In this document: positions 20,107-30,185 of the stretch, piece after piece
Layout of the letters: the number at the start of each line of letters is the position of its first letter
Position numbering within the stretch: position 1 is the stretch's first letter
DNA from: Chytriomyces cf. hyalinus JEL632
Lineage: Eukaryota > Chytridiomycota > Chytridiomycetes > Chytridiales > Chytriomycetaceae
Assembly (NCBI GenBank): GCA_025435555.1
Contig: JAIWWG010000172.1
Span: forward strand, 1 to 30,291
Length of the DNA: 30,291 bases
Direction: 5' to 3'
Position numbers and translations under genes: made by a program
The notes under the pieces: generated by a model
The model's input: only the letters and a program-made list of their open reading frames with translations
The model's database searches: none
What the model was told of the DNA's origin: nothing

Positions 20107-21571
20107 ATGAACCAAACCGCGAACGATGTCCAAGCAGGAACAGCTCTGGTCGCGGTCTGGCAGCTGGAGAACGTGATGGTATCATACGGAATCTCCTGCC
20201 TGGGTTCGCTTTCAGCCGTCTTCTTTAACGAAATGAGGGGGAGGTGTGCCCTGCAAAAGAATATCTCCGATTTTTTCGGCTGACAGTGCCCATGTTCAGG
20301 TCTGACCCGCCTATTCCACCGCTCTATTCGTTCTTCCTTCTCATCGCCTCGGCTCTCTCGATATCGCTACGCGCCATATTCATGATGCACTTCGTGGGGA
20401 TGACTGCCGTAGCCTTATACCTTCCCACCGGGGAACGCGTGCCCATGTACTTTGACCCGGGACTGACAGCCATCAGTGCCATCATATGCTCGCTTGTTGT
20501 GATGTGGGCTTTTTATTTCGCGTCTCAGGACGAACACTGGAACACGATTGTTGAAAAGCGACTGCAGCTGGCTCAAAAGATTTACGCCAAGGCCGAGGCC
20601 AAGAAGATGAAAATCGAACAGAAACGAAGGTTGGCCAAAAAGAATACAAAAATTAACAAACGCCCTTTGATCGAAGAGAATGAAAGTGGGAGCTCGGATA
20701 CGCAGCAGGTGCTTTTTTTTTTTTTTTTTTTTTTTTGTGGCGTCATCACCGAGTGAACACACCACCGCAGCACGCGCAGTCCCGGCAAGGAAACTCGACT
20801 GCAGGCAATCGAAACCGAGTACTCATTGTCCGAAACAATATCAACGACACAAAAGCTCCCGTCGTCGAAACGCGTGTTCGCATCGACCCACCACCCGAAA
20901 CAGCAGTAATCATTCCAGGAAAACGGCGAACGAAACTCGGACATTCAAATCATGATTCTCTTTGACCGACCCTGGAGAATCGTCATCTCGGGTCTCTTTG
21001 TTGCCGCCTCAGTTCTGGCCATGCACCATCTCGGCATCCATTCGATACGAATGCAAGCTAGTTACGATTTTGATATGAACATTGTTTTGCTGAGTGCGGT
21101 GATTGCGCTTGTTGCTGCGACGGCGGGGATGTTTATCGTGTTTAGGGTCTTGCCGTATTATCCGAATGATATCGTGAAAGTGATTGCGTCCTTCATTATC
21201 GCGCTGGCTGTCAACGGCATGCATTTTACCGGCATGGCTGCGCTGCGGTATTCGTATGCTCCAGACCCTTCCTTCAGTGCTGACGGACTGATTGATGGAT
21301 TTACTTTGGCAGAGAGTATCTTGTATGTGGAGGTAAGTTGGGGAAATCAAATGTCCAGTGTGTGTCTGTTCCGCTGACACGCCAAACCTCGCAGGTTATT
21401 TTAAAGATTGTCTCGGAAACCATCATCCGACGCGACATGTCCAATGTGATTTTTCTCTTGAAGGGGCAGCTGAGGGCGATAAACGGAAGCACGGACTCGA
21501 GCAAGAAAAGCTCTGCTGTGAACGCCAGCGTATTTTCAAACGGTAGCATCTCTCAAAGGACGCAGCAGTGA
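20107..21571 (+). CDS. MHYT-domain seven-helix membrane protein, copy 2
   Basis: Tandem paralogue of copy 1 with identical exon plan: 20107-20243, 20300-20708, 20771-21332, 21395-21571, about 427 residues. Helix and motif order match: VSYGISCLGSLSAVFF; IASALSISLRAIFMMHFVGMTA; LTAISAIICSLVVMWAFYFAS; WRIVISGLFVAASVLAMHHLGIHSI; IVLLSAVIALVAATAGMFIVF; VKVIASFIIALAVNGMHFTGMAAL. The third motif is MHFTGM instead of MHYTGM. The loop between helices 3 and 4 is very basic at first (KMKIEQKRRLAKKNTKINKR) and diverges from copy 1 afterwards, while the membrane parts are closely alike. Exon 3 has one extra base near 20935-20945: KLG and then IQIMILFDRPW are in different frames, against KFDLQIMILFDRPW in copy 1. 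Intron 2 contains a 25-T run beginning five bases into the intron. Confidence 0.85.
20713..20737 (+). repeat. 25-base T-tract inside intron 2 of MHYT copy 2
   Basis: Pure T run in a 62-nt intron (20709-20770). It follows the GTGC donor almost directly, so it is next to the 5' splice site and not at the usual polypyrimidine position near the acceptor. Confidence 0.85.
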
Positions 21572-21937
21572 CACGCCAGTGCCGATGGTGGTGTCCATGT
21601 AAACACGATTATGAATGGGAAAGTAAAATATACCAATGACAAGTAGACTTTATTGATGGGCTGTTGGTTCATTGGATGTCAACTTAGTGAAATAGGGTTC
21701 GATACTACACGTATAATAGTCATATTAAACGATCATGTGTTCTGAAGTCTTTCTGAGTCCCTTCACAGACGATTCATTGAATCGATATCGCGGAATTTAC
21801 GCGACTCAATGACGGGTGTTCACACTCTCCCACACTGCTTTGTTGTTGGACCGGCAACACAACTGAGGATGGAAGGTTTTGGGGACGAGCGTGGAAGGTT
21901 TCGGAGAATACTCCTTTAATAAGCACAAACAAGAAAA
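21572..21937. other. Convergent gap, MHYT copy 2 / MHS transporter
   Basis: 366 bp without a convincing coding frame. It holds both 3' flanks; a minus-strand AATAAA is at 21649-21654. Nothing else is visible. Confidence 0.4.
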
Positions 21938-23481
21938 TCAAGACGCTTCCGTGACATTATTTGTCAAAAACTCAGGCCCACTCGTCTTTTCTAAATGAAC
22001 ATCGTGTTTCTCCTCAGACCCAATGTCCCTTAAATCCCGCATATTGGTTTCCGGCAGAAAAACAAGGCCAACCACAGTACACAATCCCATAATACCAATC
22101 GGGTAAAACAAGCCCCCAAACGTGCTCCCGGTTGAAGCTGAAATCGAAGCACTAACAACCCCTTGAATCCCACCAATCACTCCGAATCCAAGATGGTATG
22201 ACGTTGCTGTTCCAATAAACCGAGTGGACGTTGGAAACAGTTCTGCAAGAAATGCAGCAACGGGTCCGTATGAGATGGCTGCGGACATGATCAAGATCCA
22301 GATGCAGAAAGACATCATGACGGGACTGTGGTTGTCACGGTAGACGGGCCCGGGTTTGTTGTTTTCAAAGGGTCGGTAGTTGTAAATTCCGAGGTAGCAT
22401 GGGTATGTGAGAATAGCGCCAAGTGCGACTCCAGTTATCATCAGCGTTCTCCGACCAAATCGGTCACTCAGAAACGCGAAAAGGGCAAAAAATGGACATG
22501 CAATCAGGACGGGGACCAGCAGAATCTTGTACGCGTCAATCAAAGGAACTCCGAGACTGAGTACAAATGTAAGAGGGTACGCTTGAGAAACTTGCGCCAA
22601 GACTCCCTGTCCCATGCATGTTCCAAAGATTGCCAACAGAATTTGAAGCCAGTTTGCAGGTTTAGACAGCATTTGCAGGTACTGTGTAGTGGTTTTGGCA
22701 ACTGCACCAGACTCTTTGGCTTCAGTGTAAATCGGCGATTCCAACAGCTTTCGTCGCGCGTACAGAGAGACAAGAATCAACAGGAAAGAGATCAGGAACG
22801 GAATGCGCCAGCCGAAAGATACAAATTTCTCGGTTCCAAGGGTAACACGGAAAATAAGGCACATTGCCAAGGCAAGACCAAGACCAAGCTGAAGGGATAG
22901 AGAGAGAAAATTGAGTATTGCGAAACCAACATTTCGACAAAAAAAGCTTCTCACCGGTGCCATAACCTGCAATACACTCGTGTATCGACCGCGTTGGTCT
23001 ATAGGAGCATGTTCTACAATATAACTGATGGCTCCGGCATACTCTCCTCCCAGCGCGAGTCCCTGAATCACGCGAAGCACGATCAACCCAGCCCCAGCGG
23101 ATGAACCCACCATTGAAATCGTGGGAAGACATCCACATAGGGTCGTGGAAAGTCCCATCAGAAGCAGTGTGGCCATGAAAATGACCTTGCGTCCGTAGAT
23201 GTCACCCAACCAGCCAAACAGAATGGCTCCAATTGGGCGAAACAGGAAGCCGATTGCATAAGTGGCGAGCCAAGTAATTGTGGCTGCTGATTCGGTTCCT
23301 GAAGAACGAATGCATGATGTTGCGGGTCAGCGTGTGTGGGTGCCGGGGGATGGAGACAGGGACGGTTACCGGTGTAGAACTGGGTTGCCAGCGTGGACTG
23401 CAGGAACAGATAGACGTAGAAGTCGTACCACTCGATGAGCGTTCCGAGACAGGTCGCGGCAATGATGGTCACGATGTGCAT
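21938..23481 (-). CDS. MHS-type major facilitator (metabolite:H+ symporter)
   Basis: Twelve-helix plasma-membrane symporter of the MFS metabolite:H+ symporter (MHS) group, whose known members are mostly bacterial carriers of organic acids, betaine or citrate; the substrate here is unknown. Exons 23370-23481, 22955-23298 and 21938-22888 give 468 residues, typical length. The N-terminus has TLIEWYDFYVYLF, the MHS hallmark of helix 1. Next come ATYAIGFLFRPIGAILFGWLGDIYGRK with the MFS loop motif, RVIQGLALGGEYAGAISYIVEHAP in helix 4-5, SFGWRIPFLISFLLILVSLYARRKLLESP, FAFLSDRFGRRTLMITG as the second-half repeat of the loop motif, and GPVAAFLAELFPTSTRFIGTATSYHLGFGVIGG. Introns (71 and 66 nt) look like those of neighbouring genes, so it is integrated, not contamination. 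Only 87 bp separate its ATG from the upstream ORC5 stop. Confidence 0.9.
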
Positions 23482-23553
23482 TTTGAACTGATAGTTTTTG
23501 TGTGGACAAATTCTGCTTGTTACTTTTCAAAAGGACTTGGAAAATTCTGCTTG

Positions 23554-23559
23554 TTTATT
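23554..23559 (-). terminator. poly(A) signal of ORC5
   Basis: Minus-strand AATAAA about 10 nt past the ORC5 stop, within the 87-bp gap to the transporter gene. Confidence 0.45.
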
Positions 23560-23568
23560 TTACATGAA

Positions 23569-25340
23569 CTACGCCTTGAAATCGTGCAAGTATTTGGACA
23601 GATCGAAGCGCATGCGTCCCGCGAGTGCATACGCCGTCTCCAGTCCAATGTTCACTTTGCATTTGACCTCCTCCAGTCGCGACACTTGGCTCATGCGCAG
23701 GAGCAGTCCTTTCGAAATGAGACTCTTGATCTGCATCTGAATATCCACAAGACTCTCCATTTCCTCATCCACCTGCGTGTCCTCCTTGATGCGGTAGAAA
23801 ATGGCAAGCATCCGCTCAATCGGGAATGTTTTCGGTCCAACAAGCTGTTGACGGAGCTGGGATCATACAAAATTAGGATTCCTATGCGATTGGGCGGAAG
23901 AGTGATGGGTGGTACCTTGGTTGAAGACGTCTTCTTCATTTTTGACGCAGTCTTTCGGGTTCTCTTTTCTGAGGCGCGCGCAAAAAATCGCACGTCCAGT
24001 CCCTTTGGATTATAAGACGCGATAAACGAAGCCAAAAGCAGATACGCGGTATTATGCGGTAAATCGACATCTGTTGCATCTGACAGTCGCGCAAACATTA
24101 GGTCGATTCAACCGACTCTATCGAAACTAAAGATACCTGGTTGAGAAACAGTTGGGCCATTCGCAAAACTGGTTCGCACTGATACATTGGTCTGAGACCA
24201 TTCCGAACTTGATATCTTTCGAATGTACAGCTTGTCGATGACTTCTCTGAAAGTTTGATTTCGTCAGAATTCATAGCGACCATTTGTATTGCTTACTTGA
24301 AGTAAAACTGAATATGCGCATAAAGCTTTCCAGTGTCCTTTTTCTCGTCTGCCCCAAACAATATGAGTCCTCAAGAAAACAAAATCGAAGTCCGAAAGAA
24401 CCTCACATTTCCCTCGCATAATCGGTTCCTTGTATTTCGAAAACAGTAATGCAACCAAATGCCGCAGTTCATTCAAATCACGGCACGGCTGATGAAGTAC
24501 TTGAATGGCCAAATCGACAAACTGCAGATACAAGGACTGTTCTTCTTCCGGGCTGAGTTCTTCATCGTCATTGGATTCACTTCGAGGAGGAATCGCAGGA
24601 GCATCCAATGCCAAGATTGCTTTGGTTTCTGCACGCGTATAAGCCGGGAAATATAGAAATAGGGCAGGATCAATGCATTGCGCGGATTCTTTGAATCTGA
24701 CCCAATCGAGGCAAGAAATGAGCATGACAGTGATATTGGCGCCAGACTGAAAAATAAACAGTCAGTGCATCACCAACAAAAAGGAACGACAAAGGAAACA
24801 ACCATATCGGCCACACGCAAAAGCGACTGAATCAGCGTTGAAGAGTTTGGAAATGCGCGCAAGGCATCTGCATTATCGAGCACCAGAAAGCGATGCTGGT
24901 TGTGGCCCTGTTTCGCAAAGCGCATTTTGAGTTCAAACGCAAAGTCGGCGGCATTGTCGCATTTCCAGTTTAAATCACTATCGACGCATGTATCGCCGTT
25001 TTCGCAGCTGAGAAGAGCCTCCAGACAAGTGTCAAACAGTTGAGCAACTGTGAACACGGACATGCAGTCGATGATGGCGTGGATTGCTTTGGAATCTTCC
25101 AACACCTTGCGAGTGAGAGTGCTGTGTTTGCTTGTTTATATTCGATGTAATGGAGCACAAGAGAGAGGGGGTACCTCTTCCCAGTCGCTGGCAGTCCAAA
25201 CAGGTACGCCGACGGCACATGCTTGCCCTGGGCAGACTCTGATGAGGACGCATTCAATGGCAGTATTCAAGAGCACGACTCACCCTGCGCACGAGATTGG
25301 CCAGCACCTGTTTCTGGTGCTCGCGTCCAGGCATCGCCAT
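23569..25340 (-). CDS. ORC5: Origin recognition complex subunit 5
   Basis: AAA+ subunit of the six-protein complex that marks replication origins and loads the MCM helicase in the nucleus. Eight exons, 25284-25340, 25175-25227, 24803-25121, 24407-24746, 24297-24348, 24137-24246, 23916-24079 and 23569-23856, join in phase to 460 residues (human 435). It starts MAMPGREHQKQVLANLVRR. Walker A is GLPATGKSTLTRKVLE, rebuilt across intron 2. Walker-B-like FLVLDNADALR follows, then NITVMLISCLDW and FLYFPAYTRAE; HQPCRDLNELRHLVALLFSKYKEPI is a strong ORC5 hallmark. The C-terminal part has YIRKISSSEW, NTAYLLLASFIASYNPKGLDVRFFARAS, LVGPKTFPIERMLAIFY and FDLSKYLHDF. Introns are 50-59 nt. The first acceptor is uncertain by 9 nt (25228 or 25237). 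Confidence 0.92.
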
Positions 25341-25520
25341 TTTAATTTAAATATTTTATTCGTGCATTTATTCGGACAAGACTTTCTTCCTTCTCGCATG
25401 AGTTGGCGTCCCTGCTTGTTTCAGCGTAATCCTTTTGCTGGTCAAGCGCAACTGAAACACGTGCATTCGCCGAATAAAATGCACCAAACAATTTAAATAA
25501 AAAAAAAGAAAGAAAAAAAG
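25341..25520. promoter_or_regulatory. Divergent promoter region, ORC5 / eEF1B
   Basis: The 180 bp between the two opposed ATGs are AT-rich at both ends, with an A-rich leader (25497-25520) directly before the eEF1B start, as is common for highly expressed fungal genes. Confidence 0.45.
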
Positions 25521-26200
25521 ATGGCTGTTCAAGTTGCAGAATACGTTTGGGCTGAATGGCGCTGGACCAAAGGACAGAGCTCCCAAGGTTGCATTCCTTT
25601 CATGCGCATGACAACACTACTTTCCTCTAAATCCCACCCTTCTCTCCCACAGCAGCAGCTGCCCCAGAAGTGGATGAGAACGACATTGATCTGTTTGGCT
25701 CTGACGATGAGGAGGAGGATGAAGCGAAAGCAGCCTTGACTGCTCAACGCCTCAAGGACTACCATGCAAAGAAGGCAACAAGTTGAGTTTGTTCAGACAG
25801 ATCGCCCCTTCCCTTGCTTCCGCTCATCAAGCTGACACTCCCGTTTTAAACTCAACAACAAAAGAGCCAAAGGTTGTTGCCAAGTCTATGGTCATTCTTG
25901 ACGTGAAGCCATGGGACGACGAAACAGATATGAAGGTTCGAGCCTTTGAGTTTCTTCTGCCTTTGTTCATGAACAAGTTGTTTTTGGCAGGAAATGGAAG
26001 CTTGTGTTCGCGGCATCACTATGGAAGGTCTCGTGTGGGGAACTGCAAAGTTCGTTGCGATCGGTTACGGAATCAAAAAGCTCCAAATTACGTGCGTTGT
26101 TGAAGACGATAAAGTTGGAACAGACGATTTGGAAGAGGCCATCACTGCGTTCGAAGACTATGTTCAGTCTGTTGACATTTCCAGCTTCAACAAGATCTAA
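25521..26200 (+). CDS. Translation elongation factor eEF1B (EF-1 beta), short form
   Basis: Guanine-nucleotide exchange factor that recharges eEF1A with GTP in the cytosol. Exons 25521-25587, 25653-25781, 25865-25935 and 25991-26200 give 158 residues. The acidic CAGL-type segment [19 protein letters not shown] is followed by [10 protein letters not shown] and the full exchange domain: [80 protein letters not shown]. The C-terminus is complete and ends as in the family. The family's N-terminal GST-C-like domain is missing: only about 22 unrelated residues ([13 protein letters not shown]...) precede the acidic segment. The ATG exon is in phase with exon 2, but the same exon in the +1 frame reads [14 protein letters not shown], which looks like a normal eEF1B linker. 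The true N-terminus may therefore differ. AATAAA at 26302-26307. Confidence 0.85.
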
Positions 26201-26301
26201 GTTATTCTATTATTATGTATGGGGGAAATGGGGGATGCGTGGCAGTCTGATGACTCATGCTTTTCCAAGCTGGTACTTCTGCTGCCATTTCGAAATTATC
26301 A

Positions 26302-26307
26302 AATAAA
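26302..26307 (+). terminator. poly(A) signal of eEF1B
   Basis: AATAAA 102 nt past the eEF1B stop, in the convergent gap to the next gene. Confidence 0.5.
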
Positions 26308-26379
26308 ACTGGATATTAGCATTCGTATATCTGTCCCCCAAGAAGGAGCTGTAAATACACTCGTGAAAGGCGCATTTTA

Positions 26380-29300
26380 TTAGTAAAACCCATCTTCCTT
26401 ATCGAAAAGTCCAAAACCCGCCCTTCGGTTCATATCATCCTCATTGACAATCTCTTGAAGATCCTCATTCCACTCATTCTCATCTTCCATTCGAAGAGAA
26501 CCCGTGGATCGCGCGCTCAGCTTGTTTCTGTTAGAAACGGCATTGACTCTCCCGCCTGCGTTTACACCACCCGCACTATCGCGTTGCGCAGCCAATAACT
26601 GATGCGTGTATAAACCGGCATCCGCGCTCAATTTTCGAAGCCTTTTGAAGCTATCCCTCAAATCAGATTCATGTTCCTTCACATTTGCGAGCGGCAAATT
26701 GACTAATGGAGACATGGCAGAATCGGTATGATGGCTCGTTGTTGACATCGCCGTAGTTGTTCCTTCGGTCGCTTCAGTCAATGTTCCAGAATGATGATAA
26801 AAGTGATGATGGTGGTGATAATGATGATGTCTTGATCCCCTCGATAATTGCGACTGCGCAAACGACGACGCGGCGCTGCTACCAAACGATGGCGATGGGC
26901 GCTGCGTCATTGGAATTTCGAATCCTGAAAAGAATGGGCTGTAGAGTGGGCTGTCGAGAACGGTTGAATCGGTACTAGATCCATTCGGACTCATGAATTG
27001 CATGTCGGACGATGCAATCGGAGTCGTTGCGGTTTCTCCGATACTGCGAGTTTTTCGATTCGAACCGGGCGCAGAATTTATAGAAGGTGTCGCACTGTTG
27101 GGTCTTTGAATAGGTTCGACAAATGAGGAATGCGGTTGCGAGCGGCGTTTCGATTTTAGGACAAAGGAACCGTCATCGGAATCGGAGACAGCCACGCTGT
27201 TTGGATGGATGTAATTTGGGTTCGAAAATTGTTCGTAATGAAGTTGGTAATTGCGCGTGCCAGAGATATGGTTGAGCATGCGCCCATAGTCTGAGGCAGA
27301 GTAGTTGGCATCCGTGGGTGAAGGCCCAATCTTCATTGACCTGCTCGGTGAAGGGGTAAATTGATCGCGCAAGTGATATGTGGGTTCCGCGTTCCCTTGA
27401 TGCTCGTAGCTTGGAGTGAAAGGCTTTGAAGTCGCTGCGAGTCTGATAAATTCCGACTTCATTGTTTCATTAGAAGCCCGTTTGCGCAGAGTAAAGAATT
27501 TGGACGCAGAATTCGTGGAGCTTGACCCAGAAACGGACTTTAACTCATTATCTCTGGATAACCCTTTGACTGATTTCTGTTTGCCTCCAGACTGCCATTT
27601 CAGGCGATTGAACATGTTGTGCTTGTCATCACTCTCCATTGAGCCTCTCTGCTGTTTTGAAAACCGAGTGAGAATTCATTGACATAAACGCCCGATGCCA
27701 ATGCCACAAAAGTTACCTCAGCAGGATAACGCTGATCGTCCACCCAGTTTCTCGCTTCTTCATCGTGATACGGTATGGTTGGATCAAAAGGGGCAGAATT
27801 GGAATCATTTACAGATGTTGCCGCATTTGCGTACGAAGCAGATGGAGAGGACGATAATGAATGCTCAGTTCGCGCCGTTAAATCGCTCACAAGACGCTCG
27901 GTTGAAGACACGAACGGTTCTCCTGAATGTGGACTCCATTCCTTCAAAGCCATTCCATCAGTTTGAAGCCTATTTCGCTGCTCTTTTTTGCTCTTTGATT
28001 TCGACCCCCAAAATCGTTTTGATTCTGAACCTGATTTAATAGATTTACTGATGTCTGAGCTGGATAAGCTGCTGGACATTGCTCGTAGTTCCTGCATCCC
28101 GGGAAATATTTCAACAGGCTGAGACAGTTCTGTCTTCGATTTATCCTTTCGACCAGGTTTTGGAAGCTTCAAGGTTGGAACAGACGATGACAATTTCTGT
28201 GTTGATATCACAGCAGCAGCCGCAAGTGTCGAGACGATGGATTCGCTAGTGGAAGGTTCAAGTGCTTGTTTCGATATTGATGATGACGAGGCTGCGGACT
28301 GTTTCGTTGGCCAAAGCCCTTTCATCATTGTCGCAATTGGGCTAGCAGGAATAATGGGTGATTTACAACCGTCCCCACTGGCACCAGGGACGCCTGCAGT
28401 GCTCGCGCCGGTTGCTAGCGACGCCAGATCAGCATTACTTTTTCGCTTAAAGATGTTCAGTTTCGGCAAAATTCCACCGCCAGTTGGAGACTCGCCAAGC
28501 GAGCTTTCGTGAATGCTTGGCGGTCGACTGAAAGACCTTCTCCAAAATGATCCCAATCCAGAAATAGATCCCTGATGTTTATCGGTCGACGAAGTCAAGC
28601 TGCCACTTTCATCGTCCCCGTCTTTGAGGCGAATGCTGTGTTCGAAAGTCATTGTTGTTTTCAAGCTGTTGCTGAGGTTACTTTTCGATTCCGTGTCAGT
28701 TGTTGGCTGTTGACTTTTCGTGTTACATGACGACGTATGGAGTGACGATCCAGTCAAGGATGGATCATGCGCAATTTTCGGAGGAGATTCCAGACTCGGA
28801 AGATGGCAGCCTCTTTGGAAACTCAAACGATGAATCAACTACAGCCGGGGTATCATTTGGCTTTTCAGTTGCATTTTCTAGTGATGGCTCCCGAGTATTT
28901 GCTGAAGGGTGTGGGGGTTCTTTCGAAATTTGAAATGCATCTGAGGCATAGTCAGAGTGAGCGCCAGCCGGATCCAACCGCTGATGCGCTTGGGTCGCTA
29001 TTACAAAAAGTGTAAGTAACATCTACCAGATGCTGGATCCTGGAAATGGAGATGGAAGATGAGGATACCATCAAAGTCGCTCTCAGAAAGCATGGATTCC
29101 TGCAGCATGTGTCTATTTCTGTTTGCGCTCTTTCGATTCGCCCGATGATTTGTGTAATGAAAGTGCCGTGATCCTGCCGCTTCCTCTGAAACTCTTCGAC
29201 GATTCTTGTTTGAGCGCGCTGTTGATTGAGTCGAATGCACGTGCGCATGCGGGGGACTGTCGACAACTGGCGAAGCGTATCCTGCATCCGAGTCCTCGTT

Positions 29301-29812
29301 CGTGCTCAAAGTGCTCTTTGGTGGTGGCGAAGACTGTGCGGTCACAATGCGAGACGCGACTTGCGCTGTTTGAGGAAATGATTCTGTGGCGGAGCGGCGG
29401 TGGAATGAAGGCCAATTTGCTCTCCCGCTGAGAGAGCAAGAACATTTATGCTGAGCATCGAACTAGCAACCATTCAAGACCAAGCAACAACATCGATGGA
29501 GCTCACCTTCCGTCGCTTCTCTGCAAGCCCCATCCAGTAGCGTCTAATAGCGACCACAGCATACACGGCCACTCCGACCATGAGGATAATGTAGTTCTCG
29601 ACCCCGAATTCGGCCGAATCATCGGCCAGTGGAGGAGGTCCCACTGCAAAACCCGCCGACGAAGCGTCGTCGAAAGCAGCACCGAACTTGGAGCCCGAAG
29701 CCTCGAGGTCGATGTCAAAGTCGAAAGGGTCTCTCGCACGCTCAGCTGCGCTCGCATCAAACAGCTGATTTACGGGCGAGCGAGACGGGCAAGAGCACTG
29801 GCTGTTGTCCAT
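26380..29812 (-). CDS. Single-pass membrane protein with long disordered Ser/His-rich tail
   Basis: Not recognised as a known family. Exons 29507-29812, 29069-29427, 28998-side 27717-28997 and 26380-27651, introns 79, 71 and 65 nt, about 1071 residues if two frame steps are bridged. Residues 1-75 are short and acidic (DPFDFDIDLEASGS), then comes one helix YIILMVGVAVYAVVAIRRYW followed by basic residues, so the tail should be cytosolic. The rest is Ser/Pro/Thr-rich and likely unstructured, with many possible phosphorylation sites and short ordered islands (EEARNWVDDQRYP; SDLRDSFKRLRKLSADAGLYTHQLLAAQ). A His/Tyr cluster lies at 26791-26835. The C-terminus is acidic (EDENEWNEDLQEIVNEDD). Two +1 frame steps are needed, one in exon 2 (about 29310-29360) and one in exon 3 (about 28765-28838). 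The spliced halves have matching composition, but it could also be two genes. Confidence 0.6.
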
Positions 29813-30185
29813 TCCCAGTTTCGTACGAAATTTTTTGTGCGGTTTGAGATGATCAATTTAACGAAGCAGAGACTAGTTTATTAAGCAGCAGTGTACAGAC
29901 CCTGCGACAGAAGCTTTCTTTCGTGTGATCCGTCGTCCATTTGGATGCTTTGGTTCCCAACCCATCAGTCCCTCACTACCTCAGTCCCTTTTGTTCTCGT
30001 GCTGGACGCGCGCTTGTCTTTTCGAACACCTGCCCTCCGCCACACCTGCTTCTTCCTATCTCCAGGGCAAGTTGCTTTCTCAATAAATAGCTGGCAAAAG
30101 GCCTCCTCACTCGGCGCCTTGTTCTTTGCCAAGCCAATTCAAGTTGAACATTTCTCAAGCAAATAAACCCGACGCATTCACCACA
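29813..30185. promoter_or_regulatory. Divergent promoter region, membrane protein / F-box-like gene
   Basis: 373 bp between opposed ATGs. Both strands have open stretches but none begins with ATG or resembles a known protein. C/T-rich sequence from 29960 to 30065 leads up to the F-box-like gene. No RNA gene seen. Confidence 0.4.

Noticed and set aside
20941-20975. +1 shifting at a stop codon as in Euplotes
   Set aside because: In MHYT copy 2 and the dioxygenase, the conserved frame resumes upstream of the stop in the old frame, so the shift is not at the stop codon and the sites share no slippery motif.
22328-22900. Plus-strand open frame of 190 codons inside the MHS transporter
   Set aside because: It is antisense to a strongly conserved membrane protein and has no family features.
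29113-29445. Separate 110-residue minus-strand gene
   Set aside because: It begins in the middle of an exon preceded by a good acceptor (CTCTCAG), in phase with the membrane-protein exon; treated as part of that gene.
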